Part shown: one piece after another, positions 21,118-32,827 of the stretch
Layout of the letters: every line of letters starts with the position of its first letter
How positions within the stretch are numbered: position 1 is the stretch's first letter
Program-made: the position numbers and the translations under genes
Notes under the pieces: model-generated
Database searches by the model: none
Seen by the model: the letters and a program-made list of their open reading frames with translations, nothing else
What the model was told of the DNA's origin: nothing
Source: Rheum nobile
Taxonomy: Eukaryota; Streptophyta; Magnoliopsida; Caryophyllales; Polygonaceae
Direction: 5' to 3'
Assembly (NCBI GenBank): GCA_027886185.1
Contig: WOAB01000103.1
Span: 496,001 to 560,000 of the forward strand
Length of the DNA: 64,000 nucleotides

Positions 21118-21952
21118 TGTAGGATCTGTGCGTTAGAAACAAGGGAACTGAGACACTAAGGTGTTCAGTTCCTATGGGCAGCGGAAAAACAAATAAGCAA
21201 GTTATCAAGACAAATTACTTAAGGTGGAAACCTTTGATAACCAACTAGTTATCTAGGATAAAAACCACCCCTCTTGCGAGGATTCAAAAGTCTACTTGTA
21301 TATTAATCGTGATTACAACTTCCGAACTTTAAGCGTTTCAGTCTAACTCACTTCAGACTAAACCTAGTTCCCTAGCCAATCACATTTCAACACACAATAG
21401 ACTTACTTCGACTCAAGCACTTTCTGCTTCTTCTTCTTTTTCTTCTTTCTGATGCACTCTAAATCTCGTGGAAATGCATAACCTAAAAGTACCAGCATCA
21501 TCACGTATTTATACAACTTGTTTGTCAAGGGAAGAACTCGGATGTGATATTCCTTGAACGAACAAATTCCATAAATCAGTGATGAGATATTTTATCTTTT
21601 TCCTCAAATAAGATATAAAATATCCTCTCACCCTAATCCTAATTTACATAATCATATAAAGATACTCTATATGTAAACCGGCTAAAGATCTTCAGTTGTT
21701 AGCTTCCGGATTTGGTGAGAAAATCTTCTTCAAAGATTTTGTTTCTTGCGCTGGGAATACACAGACGCGGTTCCCATCCAGTTCCCTCGATCTTGATCTT
21801 CGCTCACAATGGACTTGTTTCCCTTATCTTTTCAGCTGTGGATAAGACACTAGAGTAGACAATTAAGTTCAAGTGTTTGTCATCGTCAAAACAAGAGAAA
21901 CAGAGGAAGGGAACTTCATGGGAACTAAAGTTCCAAAAGTTCCATTCCAACA
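21118..21952 (-). repeat. 5' LTR of element C
   Basis: 835 bp, with the same ends as 13469-14312, followed by the GATCG duplicate. Confidence 0.9.
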
Positions 21953-21957
21953 GATCG

Positions 21958-22377
21958 GCAGAACCAGATGAGGTACTCAAAAGATGAAAGTCTCCCTCCT
22001 TTAAGTTTTGTATGTCTTTTCACCAATTAACACATATAATAAGTATATTTTATTTTATTCTCCGTTCCAAATATTCTTAACTAAGTGTCTGGAAAATTAC
22101 AATGTACATTAATTAGTTTGTATAAACAAATAAAAAAATTGAGTGAAATAATAAATATAAGGGACAATTTGATAAACAATGTCTAAGATATAATAAAAAA
22201 AACAATTAAATTTGAACAAAAGTTATAGTTTAAGAGGACTTGTAAAATATTTATACAGAATGGTTTTATTTTCCTAAAATTAGGCAAAAAATATTGAGTA
22301 TTTATTAATTGGTGCACTTATATGGTTGCTTGTTACTAATTAGCTTAACAGAATTTGTTAGCTGTTAGTTAGCCGTG
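21958..22377. other. AT-rich intergenic DNA, no gene seen
   Basis: About 420 bp between element C and the SINE; nothing supportable inside. Confidence 0.55.
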
Positions 22378-22385
22378 TTTAGCTT

Positions 22386-22541
22386 CTTCTTTTTTTGTCC
22401 ATATGAGATACTTAAGCCATTACAAACACTTAAGTCATTACAAGTTTACAACAGGGAGGAGGATTCGAACCCCGTGACCATGATTATGGTCACGGGGTGT
22501 CATATTTGTCAACTTAGTTGGAAAGACTTGAGGTGCTTAAC
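22386..22541 (-). mobile_element. tRNA-derived SINE
   Basis: A 156-bp element flanked by the perfect 8-bp duplication TTTAGCTT (22378-22385 and 22542-22549). On the minus strand it has a degenerate A-box region (AACTAAGTTGACAA), a perfect B box GGTTCGAATCC (22461-22471) and a short A-rich 3' tail (ACAAAAAAAGAAG). A perfect 12-bp-arm hairpin (CCCCGTGACCAT / ATGGTCACGGGG) lies just before the B box. A related copy is at 36716-36830. Confidence 0.75.
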
Positions 22542-22549
22542 TTTAGCTT

Positions 22550-22740
22550 ACAGTTGTCAGCTAAATCCTTAATTAGTTAGTCGTGTGTAATAGCTAGTTG
22601 TAATGGCTTGTAGTCTCACAATCAACACAAGATATTTTCTTATAATTGTTCTCTTGCTTTTTAGGTTTTGTGAGTTCATCACATTATATAAGATTGAGCT
22701 AGCTTAAACACGTACACATTATATATATACGTAGTATATA
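22550..22740. other. Short intergenic stretch
   Basis: AT-rich; ends with an alternating TATA/CGTA stretch at 22715-22740, directly before the GAATC duplicate of element B. Confidence 0.5.
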
Positions 22741-22745
22741 GAATC

Positions 22746-23596
22746 TGTAGGATCGTACGTGTTAGCAATCAAAGGGAACTGAGAGTCCAGTTCCTTAGCA
22801 GCGGAATAAGTAAATAATAACAGAATCAAGACAAGTTCCTTAGAGTGGGAACCTTTGATAACCAACTAGTTATCCAGGATAAAACTCACTACCTCTCTTG
22901 CAAGAGGATTTCAAAGTCTACTTCTTGTATTAATACTTCGGTTACAACCAATTAGAATAGAACACACAGATTTAAGTCTTAGACACACTAAAGACTCTCT
23001 ACCTAATTCAACCTAACCAAGTAACAACAAGCAAGCAACTTACTTAGTTCTTCTTCAAAGAACTCGGCACAAATTCTTCACAACACTCGGAAATCTTCAA
23101 CTTCGTGAATGTGTTAAAAAATGAGAGAGTTTCAATTATTTTATTTATATGATTTAATCACTGGAGGAAGCAAATCTCCAATAACCGAATCACACAAATA
23201 AAATAATCAAAAGTAATCGTTAAAGATAACATTTGTTACCAAATATAATCTTTACCGATTTTACATATTTTGTTTGCATAAAGATAATCTTTTAAACTCC
23301 TAAAATATATGGAAACGAGATAAGATCACATAGTTCTCTCTCATAACTAAAGATCTACCCTAGCAGCTCGCCACCGCCCTTCACAGATTTATCCAAGTGT
23401 TGCTGGCGTCTGCGAGCTTCAGTTCCTTCCGCCAGTTCCCAAGTCCGGCGTCAGTGGTTCTATATTGTTCTTTTCAATTCCTTAGTTCCATGTTTGTCAC
23501 ACTAATGGAAATATTAATAGCAAAAGTGTTTGTCATTATCAAAACTAGGAAAACTGAGGAACGGAACTGGAGTTCCCAAAAGTTCACTTCCTAACA
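22746..23596 (-). repeat. 3' LTR of element B
   Basis: 851 bp, TGTAGGATCG...CCTAACA on the + strand. Shorter than the 5' LTR mainly because GGAACTAGGTA-type sequence near the end is missing (compare 31240-31265). Confidence 0.92.
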
Positions 23597-24733
23597 ATTT
23601 CCCCCTTTTTGATGATGACAAACATGTAGAACTGGCATATCGAAATAAGCATGAAAATACGTGTGATGAAAAAACATAACATGACTAGATGCAGAATAAT
23701 CATTAATGAATTGCATATTCCCCCTTAATACCAGATCTAGTTCCTTAGTTCCCCCTTAATGTAACCACTGGGTCAGAGTTCCTTTCAGCCTATCAGTTCC
23801 AGATTGCCAAGTTTATTCCCCCTTTGGACATCATCGAAAAGAATCAGTTAGATGATAAGCATAGACAATTTAGAGAGAACTAATGACTTGTTTTGACCTC
23901 TAGAGAAATGGCACCGTAATAGAAGTTGAAGACAAGACTTAACAACGCAAGGACATCAAAATATTTCATTAAATATAAGAGAAGCAAAGACAACATATAA
24001 CAATAAAGCACTCATAGAGACACAAAAAGGATCATAATGTGGAAGAGGGATCCTAAAGGAACTAAGGGCTCCATGTCAACTGAGTAGGGAACCAGGAGAA
24101 CTACTCCTCAGGCTTCTGCTCCTCCTCAATTTTCTTCTCTTTGGGCTGCACAAATGGCTTCTTTCTTTCAACCTTTTTTTTTTTAAAGGGAACTCGCAGT
24201 TTTTTTTTTTTTTGGAAGCAGTGAAATTCCAACAGATTTGAATTCTGGACGTTGAGAGCAATTCCCAGTTCCTTTCCTCATTTCGTGACACGGAACATGA
24301 TAGATATGGGTACATTTATGTAGGGAACCAAGCAACACTCAAGAAAAATACGTACCCATGATCAAGAGAAAAGAGGTTGGCAATTTTGACACCACAAAGA
24401 TAATTCCCAGTTGTGGACTAAAGATGGATCATAAGGAATTATGCAATGCAGTCAGGCTTAGGACGGTTTATAGTCAATTATCATTTCGGCTTATGACGAG
24501 GGTTAAAATAGATCAAACCGACTACTTTTAAGGCCAACAAAGAGATGCAATCAAGGTTCAATTACACCATAAAATCATGAAATCATGCAAGATAATTAAG
24601 ATCATGCTTTAGAACAACTATTACAGGACATGTGAGGCCATCACAAGATCAAATATCATCAATATTGTCAATGAGACCATAAAAGAGATCAAGTCTAGTC
24701 AAAGCAAGGGAACTAGTAACGGCAACGGAACTG
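23597..24733 (-). other. 3' non-coding region of element B with a trace of the extra ORF
   Basis: Purine tracts abut the LTR (23597-23611) and recur near 23720, 23750 and 23816. Around 24095-24172 the minus strand reads a short Lys/Glu-rich open stretch ending in a stop (VQPKEKKIEEEQKPEE), probably the C-terminal scrap of the extra ORF. Two poly-T runs (24175-24184 and 24200-24212) flank an AAAGGGAACTCGCAG piece; the rest of the ORF is deleted. Confidence 0.5.
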
Positions 24734-27700
24734 CTAGTTTAGAGAAATCATTCCTAGAAGCAATATTAAGGACTCGTAGGGTTCTCGATTTAGCGCTTTG
24801 GTGAATATATCGGCAATTTGATCTTCCGTCCTACAATGTTCTAGGAGTATGTTCCCTTTTTCAACATGATCACGCAAGAAATGATGCCTAATGTCAATAT
24901 GCTTGGTTCTAGTATGATGCACAGGGTTCTTAGCTATGTTGATAGCACTCGTACTGTCACATAAGATTTTGAGGGGACCAAAAGACATACCAAAGTCCGC
25001 AAGTTGTTGTTTGAGCCAGAGGAGTTGGGAGCAACATGCAGCGGCTGCATTGTACTCGGCTTCAGTAGTGGAAAGAGCCACAGAGTTTTGTTTCTTAGAG
25101 CCCTAAGAGATCAAGCAGGGCCCAAGGAACTGGGCTATTCCAGAAGTGCTCTTGCGATCAACTAGGAACCCAGCATAGTCTGCATCCGTATATCCAAGAA
25201 GGTTGAAGTGGCAATCTTTGGGGTACCAAAGACAAAGGTCGTCAGTTCCCTTCAGATAGCGAAAAATGCGCTTCACTTCGGTTAAGTGAGATTCTCTTAG
25301 ATCAACTTGGAACCTGGCACATAGACAAATAGCAAACACAATATATGGCCTACTAGCAGTTAGATACATCAAAGATCCTATCATACCACGATAGAGTTTC
25401 TCCTCAACTCTTTGACCAGTATGATCAGCGATGAGACGAGTTGCTGGGGAAATGGGAGTAGAGATAGACTCGCTAGAATCCATTTTGAACTTCTTCAGGA
25501 GTTCCTTCAGATATTTCTATTGATGGATTTGGATCCCATCGGCCTTCTGAGTGACTTGTAATCCCAGGAAGAATGTGAGTTCCCCAATCATACTCATTTA
25601 GAACTCGCTGCTCATTAGATTTTTGAACTTTTCTACAAGAGACAAGTTAGTGGAACCAAAAATAATATCATCGACATAGATTTGAACCACTAGAATTTCA
25701 CCTTTAACTTCCAGGATGAATAGTGTCTTGTCAATCACACCATGGCGTAACCATTAGCAGTTAGAAACTGGGCAAGGCGATCATACCAAGTGCGGGGAGC
25801 TTGTTTCAAGCCGTAAAGGGCCTTGTCCAGGAAATACACGTGGTCAGGGTGATCATCATCCTCAAATCCTAGAGGTTGCTTGACATAAACTTCCTCTTGG
25901 AGAATGCCATTTAAGAATGCAGTCTTCACGTCCATTTGAAAGAGCTTGAAGCCTTTGTGGGACGCATAAGCAATGAGCAATCGAATTGCTTCCAGTCTTG
26001 CTACAGGGGCGAATGTCTCATCGTAATCAATCCCTTCTTGTTGATTATAGCCTTGAGCAACCAATCGAGATTTGTTCCTTGATACTGCACCTGAATCATC
26101 CAATTTGTTGCGAAAGACCCATCTAGTTCCTATTATATGACGATTAGAAGGACGAGGAACTAGTCGCCTGTAATACCTCGACAGCTTAGCAGCCCGGCCC
26201 ATCACAGAGATGCAGCCCATACACCCCAACCCATCACTAGTAGCTCCAATCCCAAGGCCCAACTATTTCTAGCAGGTTGTTGGTGAGTCTCGAACACGAG
26301 ACCTCACCCTTTAACAAACAGCCGAAGCATCACTTGTCACCAATTGTGCTGCAGCACAATTGGTGACAAGTGATGCTTCGGCTGTTTGTTAAAGGGTGAG
26401 GTCTCGTGTTCGAGACTCACCAACAACCTGCTAGAAATAGTTGGGCCTTGGGCTTGGAGCTACTAGTGATGGGTTGGGGTGTATGGGTTGTAGCTCTGTG
26501 ATGGGCCGGGCTGCTAAGCTATCGAGGTATTACATCGCCAGACTTTGTTCCTTTCGAACTGGTGAAGTTCTTCTTGCATAGCAATGATCCAATCGGCATC
26601 CTTCAGTGCTTCCGTGATGTTCTTGGGTTCTATAAGGGATAGAAAAGCATTGAAAGCACAGAAATTCATATCCTCATATCCATACCTGTCTGGGGGCTTA
26701 ATTGTTCTTTTGGCTCTATTTGAGGCCAGTGCGTCGGTCCCTGGAGTTGCAGCTTCTATATGGACGGGAGCCGAGGAAGGGGCGATGGGTGGAGCAGAGT
26801 TAGTTCCTTGTGTAGTCGGGTTGACTTGAGGCGATGTGTCAGTGGGAACTGGGTCAAGCAAGGGAACTGGGTCAGAAACCACAGTGTTTGGTTGAGTGGG
26901 AGGAGTTGGGGAGATTTCTGTGGACAGCGACTCCTTGGGTTCAATCAAGGGAGTCAGGTTGGGTGGACCAGCAAGGGATGGATGTGAGTTAGGCTTGGAG
27001 GGTGCTTCATCATCGGAGTCTTCACTAGGTCGTTGAAAAGGATCTTCCGAGGAAATTGAGGGATCCTGCACAGACTTTGAAGGCAATTTTTCATTGAAAA
27101 CAACGTGAATACTTTCCTCTACCTTTTTAGTCCATTTGTTGAAGACCTTGTATGCCTTACTGTTTGAGGCATATCCAATGAAGATTCCTTCATCGCTGCG
27201 TGGATCAAATTTTCCAAGATTGTCCTTGCCATTGTTGTGAACAAAGCATTTGCATCCAAAGACACGCAGATGAGCAATGTTAGGAACTCGGCCACGAAGA
27301 AGCTCATAAGAGGTCTTGTCCAGCATGGGGCATAGCATAGCTTGATTGAGGATGTAGCAAGCAACATTAACAGCTTCCGCCCAAAAGGATTGAGAAAGTC
27401 CACTGGAGATAAGCATGGTGTGAGCCATATCCTCCAAGGTTATGTTCTTCCTCTCAACTACCCCATTCTGTTGTGGTGTATAGGGAGCTGAGAAGTTGTG
27501 ATCGATTCCATGTTCCCTGCAAAAGGTTAGAAAATCTCCATTCTCGAACTCAGTTCCATGATCGGAACGAATGGCTCGAATAGATACATTTAAGGATTTT
27601 TCAAGCAAGGGAACTAGCTCGCTAAACCTATCAAAGACTTCACTTTTAAATTTAATAAATAAGGTCCAAGTGAATCTTGAATAGTCATCAACAAGTACAA

Positions 27701-28382
27701 GAATATACCTGTTACCACCAATACTTTGAACTCGCATAGGACCGCAGAGATCCATGTGAATGAGTTCCAGAGGTTTAGAAGAGCTCACCAGAGTTTTGGA
27801 CTTGAAGGAACTACGAACCTGTTTCCCTTGAACACAGTCAGAACAAATTTCTGACTTCTCAGCGTTGATTTTGGGGAGACCACGAACAAGTTCCTTTTGA
27901 TGCAGCTTGTGAATTAACTTGATGCTTGCGTGACCAAGTCGTTGATGCCAGAGGTTTGTTTGATCGTCAATGGAAGAGAGATACAGTTTTTCTTTGGGAA
28001 CGAACTTTGGGTCAATGATATAGACGTTATTAAACCTTTTTCCTTTCAGGATCACAGTTTCCTGTCTATCTTCCACGAAACATTCCTTTGAGGTAAAGCG
28101 AACCTCATTTCCCCCTTGATCACACAGCTGTGACACACTTATTAGATCAAAACCTAAATTTTCAACAAGGTTAACATTACTTACCTTAATGTGATCAGTG
28201 AGATTCACACTTCCAGTTCCACAGATTGTTCCCTTTCTCTTATCGCCGAAGGAAATGGTTCCTCCTCGGTGTTGCTGAAGTGACAACATTTTCTTTCTGT
28301 TTCCGGTCATATGGCACGAGCATCCACTATCTATGTACCAGTTATCTTGTTGTCGCACTTCTTCCTGCACAAGGGAACTCAA
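24734..28382 (-). pseudogene. pol: Pol of element B, interrupted by a palindrome insert and stops
   Basis: From the gag end on the minus strand: protease (DSGCSCHMTG), the HHCC region, integrase core (HMDLCGPM, RSDHGTEF, QQNGVVERKN) and C-terminus are open to about 26540. The palindrome 26169-26534 then sits at the start of RT, inside the codons for VWRLV. RT resumes (KARLVAQ equivalent present as KSRLVAQ) to about 25745, where one base is missing. YVDD is present near 25670. Further lesions: TAA 25598-25600, TAG 25518-25520, TAG 25101-25103. RNase H motifs (TDADYAGF, STTEAEY) are intact. The unbroken integrase part is 622 codons. Confidence 0.9.
26169..26534. mobile_element. 366-bp foldback element with tRNA-like arms
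   Basis: A near-perfect palindrome centred exactly at 26351/26352 (CTG|CAG), with two 183-bp arms and only a few mismatches, ends TGTAATACCTCG and CGAGGTATTACA, flanked by the 5-bp duplication TCGCC (26164-26168 and 26535-26539). Reading outward from the centre, each arm has AGCACAATTGGTGACAAG, similar to a tRNA A box, and GTTCGAGAC, matching a B box, about 45 bp apart. This suggests a head-to-head SINE dimer or a foldback transposon; TG/CA ends with a 5-bp duplication also fit LTR-type integration. Confidence 0.8.
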
Positions 28383-30367
28383 ACTTTTGGAACCCAGCTA
28401 AGCTTAGCTTTTCTGGGCGAATGAGGTTGAAATCTTGTCTGTGGGTTAGAAGCAGGAACAAAATAATAAGGATCATTCAAATCATTAATGGTATGTATCC
28501 TTTTCTTGTTATTTATTTTCTGGTTCCTTTTCCTAGTATTTTCTTTCACTTGTCTTTTCTTGTGAATGCATTCATGAATATAGTGGCCATTCTTACCACA
28601 ATGCCAGCAAACACGATTATAGACAACATGACCATACTTACCATGACCAGGTCGAAATGGTCTTTCTTGCTTTCTTTGCTCAAAGTTAACTTTCTTACCC
28701 GTAGTTCCCTGAGCTTGGGCAACATACATCTTGTGAGCATTCTGACCGTTGAACCAGTTTTGGTTCTCCTTGGGCTTCTGTTCAAGAAATTTTACCTTCT
28801 CCTCTAAGAACTGGGCTTTGTCTCGAGAATTTTGTAATGCAGAGCTGAGAGACTCATTTTTCTCTACCAGTTCCCTTCTCATCTTTTCATTCTCAGTGGA
28901 GCACGTTTCCACAAAATCGTTTTTACCAGGGTAATCAAGACCGTGACGTTGCTTAACAAAAACAGTTTGATTCACAGTTTTCTCATTTATAGAGTGAGTG
29001 AGATGATCAAGTTTGTTCATAATTTCATCAAGCATAGAGGATGTCTTATTTTCATAGTCTGTTATGGGAACTGGGGGTTTATCAGCATTCATGAGTTCCT
29101 TTTTGACATTTTTGCAAGACTCACACTTTCTTAGAGGATTAGCTAGTAATTTCTCAGTATCCTCAAGTTTCTTACTCCAGACAGAGTTTTCAATAGTTAA
29201 GCAAGAGATTTCATCTTCATATTCTTCTAGTTTCTCTTGTAGGGAACTAGTTTCCTTTCCAAGTTTCTTAATTTTCTTGACCAGTTGTTTTTTGTCATAT
29301 TCAAGAAGAGATTTAGTAATGTCAGAAGAAGATACCTCAGAGTCGTCGGATTCTATTGAATCTTCCTTGGCCATTAAACATCTGCCTCTAGTAGTTCCCT
29401 TTGTCTCTAGTTCCTCTTCGGAGTCTTCTGAATCATCTCTGAAGGTAGCAAAGAGAGCCTTTTTGTGTTGAGACTTGTCGTCGTCGTTGGAGTTCTTAGG
29501 ACAGTTCCTTGCCATATGTCCTCTTTCTTTGCATTGATATTCAGAGAGGTCCTACTTTTGGAAGCTTTTCTTGAACTTTCCTTTGACGAAATGCTTTCTG
29601 ATATGCTTTGTGACCAGGGCGGTCATTTCATCTTCTTCATCTTCAAGGTCGGAGTTTTCTTCTTCCATTTCTAACCTGGAAAAAGCTTTTGAGATTTTTA
29701 AGGCAATTCCCTTCTCCATCTTTTTGGCAGAACTTGTTTTGAGTGCCTATCTTTCTTCGACTTCAAGTTTCCCTATGATTTGAGTCAAGGGGAGACCTTG
29801 AATTCCAGGAGTAGTCTTCAGAACTCTTTTGATGAGGCTGAATTTGGAGTTGAGACCGTTGATGATGACAAGGGCTTTGGACCATTCATCAAGTTCCACA
29901 TCGGCGTTGGTGAGTTTTGTGACAAGCCTTGTGAAGCGGGAATGGTACTGGGAGATGTTCTCAGTTTCAAGCATCTCGAAAGTGTGATATTCTCCTTCTA
30001 GAGCAAACTTTCTACTTTGCTTCAGTTCCTCACTTCCTTCATGCATCTCCTTCAGAGCAGTCCAGATCCCTTTAGCAGTTGGGATTCCTATCACCTTGTC
30101 CATATCTTCTCTAGTCAACCCATTGAGAATAAGTTGACGAGCTTTAGCATTTTTCTCCTTGATGGTGTAGTATTCGGGCTTCCATTGGTCTTCAGTTAAG
30201 TCCTTAGGAATGACTTCATCACCATTCTCTATCACGCGCCAGCACTGATAGTCCATGGTTTGGATGTAGTTGGTCATGCACTTCTCCCACCATTCTTCTC
30301 CTCCCTTCTTACGAATGTGGGGTTTGTTGATGGAGATTCCTAGGCTGAATTCGTTTGAACTAGACAT
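28379..30367 (-). pseudogene. gag: Gag of element B
   Basis: Starts MSSSNEFSLG at 30367 and ends with WVPKV at 28379, about 660 codons, closely matching gag of A. TAG at 29747-29749 replaces GAG, and a TAG in QK*DLSEYQ (near 29553) replaces AAG. Just after that a 9-base loss turns the first zinc knuckle CYQCKERGHLARNC into a form with one Cys fewer. The second knuckle (CWHCGKNGHYIHEC) is intact. Confidence 0.88.
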
Positions 30368-30404
30368 CTTGAAATTTGTAAACTACCACAAATCTAGAGC
30401 GCCT

Positions 30405-30416
30405 GCTCTGATACCA
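30405..30416 (-). promoter_or_regulatory. Primer binding site of element B, tRNA-iMet type
   Basis: TGGTATCAGAGC on the minus strand, two bases from the LTR. Confidence 0.92.
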
Positions 30417-30418
30417 AT

Positions 30419-31284
30419 TGTAGGATCGTACGTGTTAGCAATCAAAGGGAACTGGGAGTCCAGTTCCTTAGCAGCGGAATAAGTAAATAATAACAGAATC
30501 AAGACAAGTTTCTTAGAGTGGGAACCTTTGATAACCAACTAGTTATCCAGGATAAAACCCACTACCTCTCTTGCAAGAGGATTTCAAAGTCTACTTCTTG
30601 TATTAATACTTCGGTTACAATCAACTAGAATAGAACACACAGATTTAAGTCTTAGACACACTAAAGACTCTCTACCTAGTTCAACCTAACCAAGTAACAA
30701 CAAGCAAGCAACTTACTTAATTCTTCTTCAAAGAACTCGGCACAAATTCTTCACAACACTCGAAAAACGTCAACTTCGTGAATGTGTTAAAAAATGAGAG
30801 AGTTTCAATTATTTTATTTATATGATTTAATCACTGGAGGAAGCAAATCTCCAATAACCGAATCACACAAATAAAATAATCAAAAGTAATAGTTAAAGAT
30901 AACATTTGTTACCAAATATAATCTTTACCGATTTTACATATTTTGTTTCCATAAAGATAATCTTTTAAACTCCTAAAATATATGGAAACGGGATAAGATC
31001 ACATAGTTCTCTCTCATAACTAAAGATCTACCCTAGCAGCTCGCCGCCGCCGCCCTTCACAGATTTATCCAAGTGTTTCTGGCGTCTGCGAGCTTCAGTT
31101 CCTTCCGCCAGTTCCCAAGTTTGGCGTCAGTGGTTCTGTATTGTGTTTTCCAATTCCTTAGTTCCCTGTTTGTCACACTAATGGAAATATTAATAGCAAA
31201 AGTGTTTGTCATTATCAAAACTAGGAAAACTGAGGAAGGGAACTAGGTAGGGAACTGGAGTTCCCAAAAGTTCACTTCCTAACA
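30419..31284 (-). repeat. 5' LTR of element B
   Basis: 866 bp; same family as the solo LTR at 992-1862 and the 3' LTR at 22746-23596. Confidence 0.92.
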
Positions 31285-31289
31285 GAATC

Positions 31290-31615
31290 CCTTCGCCCTA
31301 ATATCTCCAACTAATTAACTTCTTTAATTCTTAAACTCTTCGTTTTGATTCAAGGTGGAAGCTAGATCGGAAAGTGCCTAATATCCCTAGCTACTCCCAA
31401 ATCCTATACTTTTTTAATTATAATTTATTTACATTATATCCTTAGTACAACACCAAGACTCTTTCCACTTCATCAGTTACTTTATTCAATAATTGATTCA
31501 TACACTTCATCAAAATTGTGCTATTTTTCTGTTACAACCATGGTTAAATATTGACTCACTTGTATCGAATAGGTTTAATAATAGAGTACAAATTTGTGTA
31601 ATATATTAATAATTA
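31290..31615. other. Intergenic DNA, no gene seen
   Basis: AT-rich, nothing supportable inside. Confidence 0.5.
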
Positions 31616-31625
31616 CTACAAGTGA

Positions 31626-32827
31626 ATAGGGGTGTCAATCGGGCGAGTCGGGTCGGGTTCGGGTAATTTCGGATTCGAGTCAGTTCGGATTCAGGCCAAT
31701 GTCCAATATTACAACAAGTCGGATCATATCGGGTCGGATCGGATATTCTTTTATCGGGTGAGATCGGATATTCAGGTCAATTTTGGTCGGGTTAATTTCA
31801 ATTTCGGTCAAACTTAGGGTTGTCAATCGGACGAATCAGATCGGTTTCGGGTCGGGTCATTTTGGTTTCGGGTTAATCCGGATCCAGGCTAATGACATAT
31901 TCACATGTATTTTGACAACCCGGTCCAATTCGGGTCGGTTGGGTCAATTGTTCATTTAGTAGGGCAAAGTCGGATATTTGGGTCAATTTCGATGGGTTAT
32001 TTCTGATTATGACAAAACTAGATTTGGTGTAAATCATATTTCGGTTGAGTCGGATTTTAGATAAACATGAGTTTGAATGAATTAATAAGATTTCGTTTAA
32101 GTACAATCTCAAAAGAATCGCATTTCGTATAAATCGAATTGTGGTTTAAAATGTATTTCGATGGAAGAAAAATGAACCGTGTAAATTTTTATTTTCAATA
32201 AAATCATATATAATGATTTTATTTGTGCATATCTTTTAACTTGGAAGAAAAATAACTTTAGTTCAATTGAATAAAAATAACTCTTATCAATTGCTCGTAA
32301 TACATCCATTAAACTAATGTAGGTGTGCGTTTTTGTTGAGAATAGATGAATACTAATTATAAGGATGATAGGTCGATGGGTCGTGGGTGATTTTGAGTTT
32401 TTCGGATGATTTCGGGTTGAGTGTCTTTATTTTTTCCGGATGATTTAGGATCACGTGACATTGATTTTTTCTGTGATTTCGGGCTATTGAGCTTGGGTTT
32501 TTATATGATTTCAAATCAGTCAACTTTGGATTTTCGGGTTATCTCGGATCGGGCAACTTCGGGTTTTCGGGTGATTTCGGATCGGACAACTTCGGGTTTT
32601 CGGGTGATATCGGATCAGGCAACTTTGAGTTTTCGAGTGATTTCGGGTCGGGTGACTTCGGGTATCGGGTTGGTAATGGGCTAGTCCGTTCGGGTTATTT
32701 TTTGGGTTCGGGCTAGTCGGTTTGGATCGGGTCAGGCTCGAATATACATTTTTTTATTCTTTTCGGATATCGAACGGGTTCGGTTTAATTTCGGGCAGTT
32801 CGGGCCAAGTTTTGATAGCCCTACAAC
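31626..32827. repeat. CGGGT-rich degenerate repeat, probably a non-autonomous DNA transposon
   Basis: About 1.2 kb packed with degenerate TCGGGT/TTCGGGT words at both ends and few in the middle. The ends read TAGGGGTGTCAA (31627) and TTTTGATAGCCCTA (32809-32822), an imperfect inverted pair. The whole is flanked by a 10-bp direct repeat CTACAAGTGA (31616-31625 and 32828-32837). A second TTAGGGTTGTCAATCGG start near 31814 suggests nesting or end duplication. Subterminal word arrays of this kind are typical of hAT-like and related elements; the class is not certain. Confidence 0.6.

Larger units (their letters stand above)
13469..21952 (-). mobile_element. SIRE-type Copia element C, complete but decayed
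   Basis: An 8484-bp element on the minus strand with duplication GATCG (13464-13468 and 21953-21957) and LTRs of 844 and 835 bp ending in TGTAGGATCTGTG on the + strand. LTRs and proteins are clearly related to A and B but much more diverged, so it is a separate family. gag has a TGA, pol has indels and stops, the RT has lost YVDD, and the extra ORF survives only as a C-terminal remnant. Confidence 0.93.
22746..31284 (-). mobile_element. SIRE-type Copia element B, complete but decayed
   Basis: An 8539-bp element on the minus strand with duplication GAATC (22741-22745 and 31285-31289) and LTRs of 851 and 866 bp. Proteins are very close to element A. Gag has two nonsense codons and a damaged first zinc knuckle. 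Pol has several stops, a frameshift and a 366-bp palindrome insertion. The extra 3' ORF is almost gone: only about 1.1 kb lies between pol and LTR compared with about 2.9 kb in A. Confidence 0.94.

Noticed and set aside
22461..22500. CCCCGTGACCAT hairpin as a terminator or RNA gene
   Set aside because: It lies inside a SINE with a clear target duplication.
26169..26534. Cassandra-type TRIM (5S-bearing LTR) as the source of the palindrome
   Set aside because: Ends are TG/CA and the duplication is 5 bp, but no 5S-like sequence is visible; tRNA-like boxes are present instead.
31632..32684. Open frames rich in SGFRVISD and similar
   Set aside because: They translate the degenerate TCGGGT repeats of the 31626-32827 element.
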